A DNA stretch of 64,000 nt from Gracilimonas sp040117685 (GTDB taxonomy: Bacteria > Bacteroidota > Rhodothermia > Balneolales > Balneolaceae), in assembly GCF_040117685.2 (NCBI RefSeq), contig NZ_JBEDYP020000017.1, positions 7,393-71,392 on the forward strand, written 5' to 3'. Positions 1 to 7,199 of the stretch are shown piece by piece. Below the pieces are notes generated by a model, which saw nothing but the letters and a program-made list of their open reading frames with translations, ran no database searches and had not been told where the DNA came from. Within the stretch, counting starts at the first letter, position 1. Each line of letters opens with the position of its first letter. The position numbers and the translations under genes are program-made.

Positions 1-850
1 CGGAATCAATTTTGGACAAACGACCCTCAAATTGCCAGCCGTTTTCCATTAAACCGGAGCCTAACTTTACATTATATTTTTGGGTGTTGAAAGAACCGAA
101 GCCGGTATTCACTTCCCCAAAAGGGTCCGCTTGGGAAGAACTGGTTTGTAAGTTTACGGTAGCTCCAAACGCACCTGCACCATGGGTAGATGTTCCCACT
201 CCGCGTTGAATTTGAATGTTCTCCGTAGAGGATGAAAGATCCGGCAAGTTCACCCAGAAAACGGCATGCGATTCTGCGTCGTTAACCGGAATTCCATTGA
301 TGGTCACATTAATACGGGCCGGATCAACCCCGCGAATACGAATGCCTGTATAGCCAATACCTGCACCGGCATCGGATGTGGTGGTTACTGATGGCGCACC
401 TTGCAGCAAGTACGGAACATCCTGCCCGAGATTACGCCTCTCGATTTCCTCTGCATCAATGTTGGTGTAGGTGATGGGTGATGATTCATCTGCACGCGTG
501 GCACTTACAAAAACATCGTCCCCGATGTAGGTTTCCGGGTAAAGAAAAACATCCAGGTTCTCTTTACTTCCTGACACATCAACTTCCTGATCAGTATATC
601 CGAGGTAGGTGACGTGCAGTGCTTCTCGCCCGTTTTCAGAAAGCCGGATCTCGAATGAGCCATCATCCTGAGTTACCACACCCCGGGACGTGCCTTGCTG
701 GCGTACAGCTGCTCCCTGAAGTGGTTCTTTGGATTGAGCATCAAGCACCTTACCGGTTACGGTTTGTGCGTGTACTTCCTGTGAAAAGAGTAGTGGTATT
801 GTTAACAGAAAAGCCGTTAATAACGACTTCTTATAGAATAGATTAAACAT
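1..850 (-). CDS. TonB-dependent outer-membrane receptor (partial, C-terminus off window)
   Basis: The reading frame opens at an ATG at 850 and stays open to the left edge, giving about 283 N-terminal residues. It begins with a signal peptide (MFNLFYKK, a hydrophobic stretch, then a cut near VHAQ). A carboxypeptidase-regulatory-like domain follows (VTGKVLDAQS to about residue 105), then a TonB plug domain with the motifs IRIRGVDPARINVTINGIPV and IQRGVGTSTHGAG. The beta-barrel lies outside the window. The gene sits directly below a TPP riboswitch, so I infer that it imports thiamin, a thiamin phosphate or a precursor across the outer membrane. TPP-riboswitch-controlled TonB receptors have been described in comparative studies of Bacteroidetes. 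The transport family is clear; the substrate is inferred from regulation only. Confidence 0.9.
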   Translation of the reverse strand, partial: MFNLFYKKSLLTAFLLTIPLLFSQEVHAQTVTGKVLDAQSKEPLQGAAVRQQGTSRGVVTQDDGSFEIRLSENGREALHVTYLGYTDQEVDVSGSKENLDVFLYPETYIGDDVFVSATRADESSPITYTNIDAEEIERRNLGQDVPYLLQGAPSVTTTSDAGAGIGYTGIRIRGVDPARINVTINGIPVNDAESHAVFWVNLPDLSSSTENIQIQRGVGTSTHGAGAFGATVNLQTSSSQADPFGEVNTGFGSFNTQKYNVKLGSGLMENGWQFEGRLSKIDS

Positions 851-852
851 AA

Positions 853-886
853 TCCTCCATTTGATACTTCATTGATTAATGGAGGA
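853..886 (-). promoter_or_regulatory. Riboswitch expression platform: hairpin sequestering the ribosome-binding site
   Basis: Two perfectly complementary 9-base arms (853-861 and 878-886) flank a 16-base loop. The arm next to the start codon contains the strong site GGAGGA a few bases before the ATG at 850. Folding would hide this site, which suggests translational OFF control. The base 886 and its neighbours to 890 repeat the 3' strand of aptamer helix P1 (AACCT), so the 5' strand of P1 could pair there instead; that alternative is inference. Confidence 0.75.
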
Positions 887-914
887 GGTTAACTTGCGTT
901 ACTGTGCGGTAAAC

Positions 915-992
915 AGGTTTCCCTACGCCGGTATTATCCGGTTCAGGTATTAGGGTGTAATCTCAGCCCGCTATGCAAGCACCCCCAACCTT
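915..992 (-). promoter_or_regulatory. TPP (THI-element) riboswitch aptamer
   Basis: Read on the minus strand, the segment carries the diagnostic TPP aptamer parts in order: GGGGGTGC, GGCTGAGA, ACCC, ACCTGAACCGGATAATACC and CGGCGTAGGGAA. The closing P1 helix is AGGTT (988-992) with AACCT (915-919). It lies 65 bases upstream of the TonB-receptor start and on the same strand. TPP binding is expected to repress translation or transcription of that receptor. The match to the conserved core is essentially complete, so the call is firm. Confidence 0.95.
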
Positions 993-1235
993 GGTTGTGA
1001 ACCCTTAAGATACGGGCTTAAAAAGGCATTGTAAATTCTAATTAGTAAAATGAGCTAAAAGTGATGATCAGAAATGGAAATCAGAAATCGGTTATTCGGT
1101 CGCTCGGTTAATCGTTATTCTTTTGATTTGCGATAGATCGAATGATCGTTGTCAGAGGACGATTTTATCATTCAAATAACCCATTTCAAATGTTATCTTA
1201 ATTAAGCTCATAAATCCAATTAATGATCCATAGTC
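993..1235. other. Intergenic region between riboswitch and M28 peptidase
   Basis: About 240 bases without a gene separate the divergent TonB-receptor leader and the peptidase gene. The part near 1070-1150 is made of short repeated words such as ATCAGAAAT, GGTTATTCGG and CGGTTAATCG, similar in style to other spacers in this window. Promoters for both directions must lie here, but I see no convincing consensus. Confidence 0.4.
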
Positions 1236-2504
1236 ATGATTAAATACTCTTCAATTTTACTGCTGGCTGTACTGTTTGTTTCCTGCACAACTGCAGAAAA
1301 AGAAAAAATCACTACTCCCGAAATCTCTGATGCAGATGTAAAAACGCATATCACTTTTTTGGCAGCCGATGAAATGAGGGGAAGAGAGGCCGGAACTCCC
1401 GAAGAAGCAGCCGCTGCTAATTATATTGCCGATTTATTCCGAAGCTATGGGCTTGATCCTGCCGGCGACGATGGGACGTATTTTCAGGAGTTCACTATCA
1501 ATACGGCCGTGCTTAATAATCCTCATGCAACAGCCGAAGACACCTCCGGCGAAAAGAGATTAAGTAAAAACGTTGCAGGACTATTACAAGGAACCGGGGA
1601 TTCGGATGAAGTATTAATTGTAGGAGCACATTATGACCATTTGGGAATGGGAAGTTTTGGATCGCTGAGCAGCAGTGAGGAGCCCCGCATACATAATGGA
1701 GCTGATGATAACGCCTCCGGAACTGCCGGCGTATTGGAACTGGCTGAATATTTTGCGGCAAACCGCCCGGCGACAGATATTCTCTTCCTGGCTTTTTCGG
1801 GGGAGGAAATGGGTTTGTTGGGTTCACAGTATTTTGTGGAGAATCCAACGATAGAACTTGAAAATGCTCTGGCTATGATCAATATGGATATGGTGGGGCG
1901 AATGAGTAACGGACGCCTCATGATTTTCGGAGTGGCTACAACAGATAGCTGGGAATCTATTCTCACTACAGCCAATACCGATTCTCTTGAATTGGATTTA
2001 ATACCGGATGGCACCGGAGCCAGTGATCATACCAGCTTTTATTATAAGGATATCCCTGTACTCCACTATTTCACAGATACCCATGCCGATTATCACCGGC
2101 CCTCAGATGATACAGAGTGGATTAATGCTGAGGGACAGAAACAACTACTCTCTCACTTAAAACGGGTAATTGAACAGCTTGATAAACTGGATAAAGAGAA
2201 TATGGTATTTACCGAGGCTCCTGGTGAACAGCAACGAAACATGACTATGGACGGGCCCACACTCGGAGTACTTCCGGATTACGGCTATGACGGTGAAGGG
2301 TTCCGAATTACAGGTGTAAGCGAAGGTCGTGCTGCTGATAATGCCGGCCTGCAAGGTGGTGATATTATCATCAACATCGGGGGTATGGACATTGCCGACA
2401 TCTATAACTACATGGAAGCTTTGAATGAGCTGGAAGCCGGTCAACAAACATCTGTTACTGTAATCCGGGATGGAGAAGAACTGACCTTCGATTTGCAGCT
2501 GTAA
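1236..2504 (+). CDS. M28-family zinc aminopeptidase lipoprotein with PDZ domain
   Basis: This 422-residue protein starts with a lipoprotein signal whose lipobox LFVSC puts the lipidated cysteine at residue 17. The M28 catalytic domain covers about 35-320. Probable ligands and catalytic residues are His132 and Asp134 in AHYDHLG, Asp157/158 in ADDNASG, the Glu pair at 190-191 in FSGEE, Asp218 in NMDMVGR and His287 in DYHRPSDD. A PDZ domain follows at about 340-420 (GFRITGVSEGRAADNAG). It should remove N-terminal residues from peptides in the periplasm or at the outer membrane. Gene neighbours do not refine the substrate. The converging gene ends 58 bases downstream, with a shared terminator between them. 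Confidence 0.92.
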   Translation: MIKYSSILLLAVLFVSCTTAEKEKITTPEISDADVKTHITFLAADEMRGREAGTPEEAAAANYIADLFRSYGLDPAGDDGTYFQEFTINTAVLNNPHATAEDTSGEKRLSKNVAGLLQGTGDSDEVLIVGAHYDHLGMGSFGSLSSSEEPRIHNGADDNASGTAGVLELAEYFAANRPATDILFLAFSGEEMGLLGSQYFVENPTIELENALAMINMDMVGRMSNGRLMIFGVATTDSWESILTTANTDSLELDLIPDGTGASDHTSFYYKDIPVLHYFTDTHADYHRPSDDTEWINAEGQKQLLSHLKRVIEQLDKLDKENMVFTEAPGEQQRNMTMDGPTLGVLPDYGYDGEGFRITGVSEGRAADNAGLQGGDIIINIGGMDIADIYNYMEALNELEAGQQTSVTVIRDGEELTFDLQL

Positions 2505-2524
2505 TAATTCTATGAACCGTTTAT

Positions 2525-2560
2525 AAATGTAGCGAGACAAGATTTTGTGTCGCTACATTT
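2525..2560. terminator. Bidirectional hairpin terminator
   Basis: An 11-base inverted repeat (2525-2535 with 2550-2560) is extended by four more pairs across one mismatch. It lies between the convergent M28 and Xaa-Pro peptidase genes, with T-rich sequence after the stem on both strands. Confidence 0.8.
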
Positions 2561-2561
2561 T

Positions 2562-4415
2562 CTACCAATCGATGGCTGCTTTACCACCAACTACCGGTAA
2601 GGTGAACGTGGTTGCATCCAGGTCAACGGTTAATTCCGTGCCGGGATCAGGGTGAATGGTATATTCTTTATCACTACTGAAAATCATCAACCCAATTTGC
2701 TGGCCCGGACGTATTATTTGATCATCAGGCTGAAGCTCAAAAATCAGCTCATAAAACTTACCGGGTTTCAGCGGTTCGCTTTCGGTTAATGATTCATGAT
2801 TCTGTGGGTCTGCCCAGCCACGTGTAATGATGTTATCTGTGATCCGTCCATTTCGGCGCTCATCCCAGGGAAGTGAAACCAGCCAAACAGAAAGATTGGC
2901 TGCCGGTTTACTGCTGGCCAGTTTTATATTGATAGTCGGCAATCCCGAAATGTGTAGAGAATCTTGCAACGGTGGCGTAACATATAACAAGCGATGGTCC
3001 GTAATTTCTGCCCGTGCCAGTGACTCTCCATCAAAAGAAAAATTGTCGACCAAGGTTTCTGTCCCTTGCTTTCCGGGCTTATTCAGACTTAAGCTTCCTT
3101 TCTGCGGAGCTCCGCTGTTCAGGTATAAAGTAACGGGTTCGGCTGCGGGGTTAGGGAAATCCGGGTAGAAGGCAGGATTTGCGGGATCATCATATTCACG
3201 GACAATCCAGGCTCCTGTCTCGTTTCGGATTCCATTATCAACACCGAACAAGTAATGTGTAAACCAGCGGTTCATCATTTCAACAGGAGGTGGCCCGCCA
3301 TGGCCAAATTGGTGGTAATAAATTTGGGTGTGGAGACCCATTTTTTTAGCCTCCGCGTAAATGCGATAGCTGTGCTCCGGCATCACGTTCCAATCGTTGA
3401 AGCCGTGGCTCATTAGCATGGCAGCTTTCATCCCGGGCATGTCGTTCAGGTAATCACGTCCGGCCCAAAATTCGTTGTAATCTCCGGTTCGGCGATCCAT
3501 GTTTTCTGCCATTTCCGTATCCCGGATTCGCAGGTTATTTCGCTCCCGCATCGATTCTTCTCCGCTATGGATGAAATCATAAAGCACGTCAATATCCTCA
3601 CCCAAATAGCCGCCGGGGCTTCGAACCAAGCCGTTTGAACGATAGTAGTGATAGTACGACGTATTTGGAGCCACGGGAATGATAACTTCCAGGCCATCTA
3701 CACCGGTTGTTGCAGCCGCAAGAGGAAGTGTACCATTGTAAGAAGTTCCGGTCATGCCCACTTTGCCGTTCGACCAGGTTGCCATTATTTTTTCATTGCC
3801 ATCACGGGTGGTATATCCATTATTTTTACCAGCCAGCCATTCGATAACGGCTTTGGGAGCCAGCGACTCATTATCTCCTCCAACCGTTGGTGCTCCGTCC
3901 GAGAGCCCCGTTCCGGGGGAAGATGAATGAACCACAATATACCCCCGGGGTACCCAGGTCTTGATTTGTGAGTTTGAGATAATGGGGCGTTCACCACGTC
4001 GAATAACTTCAGGATGTGCCCGGCGGCTTTTTCCTTCACCCACTTCATTAGACCCAAGTTCACCAAGCTCGTGTCGCACATTCCAGAAAAGTCCGTCAAC
4101 CATACCCGCGGTACCGGCGTAGTACGGACTGGTTTCATAAACCACCGGTAGCTTCAATCCATCTTCGGTTTGTTTGGGACGGGTCACATCCACATGCATG
4201 CGGTCTGGTTTTCCGTCACGGTCTGAATCAAACTCGGTTTCTACCCATAGGTCTTCCCGAATCCAGTTTTCAGGATTTTCAAGTTCGGGGATCACCTGTG
4301 CCCGGCCATTTTCGATCACCGGAATTTGGACATCCTGCGCGATGAGTTGACTGCCTGAAAGAAAAATCAGGGTCAATACAGTGAGAAAAGACATGGATTT
4401 TTTGAACGTATTCAT
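2562..4415 (-). CDS. Xaa-Pro dipeptidyl-peptidase (S15) / CocE-type hydrolase, secreted
   Basis: This 617-residue protein has an N-terminal signal peptide (cut near LIAQ, residue 27). The alpha/beta-hydrolase core carries the nucleophile in GTSYNG (Ser225), a likely catalytic Asp341 in HGFNDW and His372 in FGHGG. The stretch after the nucleophile (YYHYYRSNGLVRSPGG) closely resembles the lactococcal PepX type, favouring release of Xaa-Pro dipeptides over a cocaine-esterase-like role. A C-terminal jelly-roll domain typical of this superfamily follows from about 430. It is a separate transcription unit on the minus strand and likely works with the neighbouring M28 peptidase in peptide scavenging in the periplasm. 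Confidence 0.88.
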   Translation of the reverse strand: MNTFKKSMSFLTVLTLIFLSGSQLIAQDVQIPVIENGRAQVIPELENPENWIREDLWVETEFDSDRDGKPDRMHVDVTRPKQTEDGLKLPVVYETSPYYAGTAGMVDGLFWNVRHELGELGSNEVGEGKSRRAHPEVIRRGERPIISNSQIKTWVPRGYIVVHSSSPGTGLSDGAPTVGGDNESLAPKAVIEWLAGKNNGYTTRDGNEKIMATWSNGKVGMTGTSYNGTLPLAAATTGVDGLEVIIPVAPNTSYYHYYRSNGLVRSPGGYLGEDIDVLYDFIHSGEESMRERNNLRIRDTEMAENMDRRTGDYNEFWAGRDYLNDMPGMKAAMLMSHGFNDWNVMPEHSYRIYAEAKKMGLHTQIYYHQFGHGGPPPVEMMNRWFTHYLFGVDNGIRNETGAWIVREYDDPANPAFYPDFPNPAAEPVTLYLNSGAPQKGSLSLNKPGKQGTETLVDNFSFDGESLARAEITDHRLLYVTPPLQDSLHISGLPTINIKLASSKPAANLSVWLVSLPWDERRNGRITDNIITRGWADPQNHESLTESEPLKPGKFYELIFELQPDDQIIRPGQQIGLMIFSSDKEYTIHPDPGTELTVDLDATTFTLPVVGGKAAIDW

Positions 4416-4492
4416 GATTTGAAGTTCTGTATTAAAATGATTGAAGGAATGTAATGGAATATCTGTAAGTAATTGTCGGAAAATGAATGCTA

Positions 4493-4729
4493 TTATTCTT
4501 TATTCAGATCATAGCGTTGCCGGCCTTCTCTGACAATATCATTCAGTTCGTCTTTGGTAAAGTTGGTGTTTACACCTTCGACGTCTAATGGAGACTTTTC
4601 CTCTTCAAGTTGCTTTACCACATAGGTTCTCCCATCTCTTCGTTTGATACGAATTTCACCATCTTTTTTTACCTCATCCAGTAGTTGGGCAAGGTTCTGC
4701 CGCGCTTGTGAGTAGGTATATACTTTCAT
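4493..4729 (-). CDS. Phd/YefM-type antitoxin
   Basis: This 78-residue protein begins MKVYTYSQARQNLAQLLDEV, the typical N-terminal fold of the Phd/YefM antitoxins, followed by a charged strand (IRIKRRDG) and an acidic, probably disordered tail that would wrap the toxin. It starts only 2 bases after the stop codon of the PIN-domain gene, so the two are co-transcribed. Phd proteins bind DNA and normally repress their own operon. The order is unusual: the antitoxin is the second gene here. Confidence 0.85.
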   Translation of the reverse strand: MKVYTYSQARQNLAQLLDEVKKDGEIRIKRRDGRTYVVKQLEEEKSPLDVEGVNTNFTKDELNDIVREGRQRYDLNKE

Positions 4730-4731
4730 TG

Positions 4732-5124
4732 CTAAACCTCTATTGTTTTTATCCCTTTATTTTTTGCGTGATTGAGGAGAGTTGTATCTAAACTCAAAAG
4801 TGGGGAATTGTATTTAATACAACAGTAAAGCATATACGCATCATATGCATAAATATTCAATTCTTTACTTAAGGATATAGACTCCTTTAGGTCCAAACTA
4901 GATTTTCTGATTGGAATAAGATGGTACTGACTCAAAACTTTCAGAGCCTCATCAAACACCAAACGGTTTCTTTTAAACATGGAAGATATCGCATTGCCGA
5001 TTTCGGCATCAATATTTATCGGTGCAATGAGATCCATTCCCTTGCTGCTTGAAAGAATCGAGTTTTTCGAAGCTTCATTTAATAGAACAGCCAATACGGC
5101 TGATGTGTCAATTACAATATCCAT
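4732..5124 (-). CDS. PIN-domain ribonuclease toxin (VapC-like)
   Basis: I start this at the ATG at 5124 (130 residues); the frame extends five codons upstream only to a TTG. The acidic quartet of PIN nucleases is visible: Asp6 in VIDTSAV, Glu41 in DAEIGN, Asp95 in YAYDAY and Asp113 in SLDTTLL. Such proteins cleave RNA, often tRNA or rRNA, with magnesium, and are blocked by the cognate antitoxin. The Phd-type antitoxin gene follows immediately. No strong ribosome-binding site precedes the start, which would keep toxin synthesis low. Confidence 0.87.
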   Translation of the reverse strand: MDIVIDTSAVLAVLLNEASKNSILSSSKGMDLIAPINIDAEIGNAISSMFKRNRLVFDEALKVLSQYHLIPIRKSSLDLKESISLSKELNIYAYDAYMLYCCIKYNSPLLSLDTTLLNHAKNKGIKTIEV

Positions 5125-5162
5125 AGCTGAATATAACAATTGTACAAGTGCAATACTTTATC

Positions 5163-5202
5163 AAAAAAAATCCCTCACGCGAACGAATTCACGTGAGGGA
5201 TT
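5163..5202 (-). terminator. Rho-independent terminator of mdh
   Basis: Perfect 11-base arms at 5169-5179 and 5192-5202 flank a 12-base loop, and on the minus strand the stem is followed by eight T residues (5163-5170). It lies 38 bases after the mdh stop codon and insulates mdh from the toxin-antitoxin pair. Confidence 0.95.
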
Positions 5203-5240
5203 AATGCAAGTAGTGAAGACCTTAGTCCTCGTTGTTTAGT

Positions 5241-6197
5241 TTACTTGTTCATTAGTTTTCGGAAATCATCTAAAGTACTGCGCACGGCTTTAGCTGATTC
5301 CTCTAAAAGGTCTTGTTCTTTTTCGTTTAAGTCAACCTCTATCACTTCTTTTACACCACCGGTTCCCAGCTTAACGGGTACGCCTATGTACAGGTCATCA
5401 ATTCCGTACTGACCATCGATGTGTGCACATACCGGGAAAATACGGTTTTGGTCCAGAAGGATGGCTTCAACCATTTGGGCAGCAGCAGCTCCTGGAGCAT
5501 ACCAGGCAGAAGTTCCCATCAGGCCTACGATTTCACCACCGCCTTTCTTGGCGCGTTCTACGATTTCATCCAAACGATCTTCATCAATAAAGTGAGTGAT
5601 GGGCATCCCTGAAAGTGTGGTAAATCGTGGAAGTGGAACCATCGTGTCTCCATGGCCACCCATTAGTAGTGCCTGAATATCTTTCGGAGATACGTCCAGC
5701 TCGTCGGCAATAAAAGCACGATAGCGGGCGGTATCCAGAATTCCGGCCATTCCCATTACTTTCTCGTAAGGAAGTCCGCTCGCTTCCTTGGCAACCTGTA
5801 CCATTACATCCAATGGATTGGAAACCACAATAATGATGGTATCAGGAGAATGCTTGGCAAGTTCTTTAGATACACTGCTTACAATATTGGCATTAATCTC
5901 GAGCAGGTCATCGCGGCTCATTCCCGGGCGGCGAGGCACACCGGCAGTAATCACACATACATCAGATCCGGCCGTGTCGGCATAATCAACGGTGCCTTTA
6001 ATGCGGGTATCAAAAAGGTGGACCGGTGCAGATTCCCACTGATCCAGTCCGCGACCTTTGGACGGGTAAAAGGTTTTATCTCCGTCTTTCTTCTCAATAT
6101 CTACGGCGACGATTTCTTTGCAAATGTCTCGTTGTGCGAGTACGTCAACTACGGTTGAGCCAACGTTACCTCCAGCTCCAACTACTGTTACTTTCAT
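5241..6197 (-). CDS. mdh: Malate dehydrogenase (NAD-dependent)
   Basis: This 318-residue enzyme interconverts malate and oxaloacetate in the TCA cycle. The NAD-binding Rossmann motif is GAGGNVG (7-13), and Asp33 at the end of the second strand indicates NAD rather than NADP. The mobile substrate loop is GVPRRPGMSR (86-95), where the arginines select a dicarboxylate. The catalytic pair is Asp155 in LDTARYR and His182 in GGHGDT. Length and motifs fit the LactateDH-like malate dehydrogenases of Bacteroidota and Chlorobi. It has its own terminator and is separated from nadK by a palindromic spacer, so it is probably a single-gene unit. Confidence 0.96.
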   Translation of the reverse strand: MKVTVVGAGGNVGSTVVDVLAQRDICKEIVAVDIEKKDGDKTFYPSKGRGLDQWESAPVHLFDTRIKGTVDYADTAGSDVCVITAGVPRRPGMSRDDLLEINANIVSSVSKELAKHSPDTIIIVVSNPLDVMVQVAKEASGLPYEKVMGMAGILDTARYRAFIADELDVSPKDIQALLMGGHGDTMVPLPRFTTLSGMPITHFIDEDRLDEIVERAKKGGGEIVGLMGTSAWYAPGAAAAQMVEAILLDQNRIFPVCAHIDGQYGIDDLYIGVPVKLGTGGVKEVIEVDLNEKEQDLLEESAKAVRSTLDDFRKLMNK

Positions 6198-6283
6198 TAT
6201 ATTTGGTTTTTAGTGTTCAGTTTTCGATTTAAATAATATCCTAATATGAACCTCTTGTCTTGGAAGATAAGAAATCAGAAGGC

Positions 6284-6317
6284 AGGAGTCAGGATTCACA
6301 TTACAATCCTGACTCCT
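6284..6317. repeat. Palindromic word-type spacer between mdh and nadK
   Basis: Arms AGGAGTCAGGATT (6284-6296) and its exact complement (6305-6317) enclose an 8-base loop. The flanks repeat the same words (ATCAGAA and TTCTGACTTC), so a longer imperfect palindrome spans about 6270-6350. It sits just after the nadK stop and may act as a terminator. Confidence 0.7.
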
Positions 6318-6323
6318 GAGTTC

Positions 6324-7199
6324 TTAATTCTGACTTCTCCTTCTATCCATACCCCACATCAGCTTATTTCGCAGGGTTTCAAAGTAATCCTGACCCGGAA
6401 GGTGTACAAGATCAAAAGTTAGATCAGATTTCAAAATCTTCACTTCAAAGGGGAAGTTTTCAATTTCATGAACCTGACCGTCATACGAAAATTGCACCTC
6501 GCTCTGCTGTTTCTCAATAATCACCCTCAGCGGTTTCGTTGAATTCAGCACCAGCGGGCGGGTTGTAAGTGTGTGCGGATTAATGGGTGTTACCAAAAAA
6601 ACTTCCGTACCCGGAGCTACAATCGGTCCGCCCGAAGCCAGGTTGTAAGCAGTAGAGCCCGTCGGTGATGCTACAATCAAACCATCAGCCCAATAGGTGT
6701 TTATCAGGCTTCCATCATATTCGGCCGTCACATTTACCATCGAAATGGAGTCCTTCCGGGTAAATAAAAATTCGTTCAGCGCGTGGTATTGATTTCCATT
6801 TTTATCGGTTGCTAACAAAAACGATCGTTTATCAAGGGAGTAGTCGTTATTGAGCAGGCAGTCGAGAGCTCGCTCCAGGTCCTCGATCTGCGTGTTCGCC
6901 ATAAAACCCAGCCGGCCGCTGTTTATACCCAGAATGGGTTTATTGATATCTTTCGAAATTCGGGCCGTATAAAGGATGGTTCCATCTCCGCCCATCACCA
7001 ATACAATATCACAGGCTTTTATGGAATCAAGATCCGTGTCTGTTTTTTGGATGACATCCGTATGGTTCAGCTCGGTTTCATCGCACACCTCCTTATGTAT
7101 AAACAGCGAAATTTTCTTGCGCTCCGCCCATTTAATGGTTTCGGACAGAACTTCTCTTACTTCATACTTCTGCGGATTTGCAACGATTCCGAGCTTCAT
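6324..7199 (-). CDS. nadK: NAD kinase
   Basis: This 291-residue cytosolic enzyme phosphorylates NAD to NADP. The hallmark GGDGT (70-74) with catalytic Asp72 follows an N-terminal Rossmann-like part, and the second conserved block PTGSTAYNLASGGP lies near residues 173-186. Its ATG overlaps the stop codon of the upstream substrate-binding lipoprotein gene (ATGA), so translation is probably coupled. The functional link between the two products is not obvious. Confidence 0.96.
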   Translation of the reverse strand: MKLGIVANPQKYEVREVLSETIKWAERKKISLFIHKEVCDETELNHTDVIQKTDTDLDSIKACDIVLVMGGDGTILYTARISKDINKPILGINSGRLGFMANTQIEDLERALDCLLNNDYSLDKRSFLLATDKNGNQYHALNEFLFTRKDSISMVNVTAEYDGSLINTYWADGLIVASPTGSTAYNLASGGPIVAPGTEVFLVTPINPHTLTTRPLVLNSTKPLRVIIEKQQSEVQFSYDGQVHEIENFPFEVKILKSDLTFDLVHLPGQDYFETLRNKLMWGMDRRRSQN

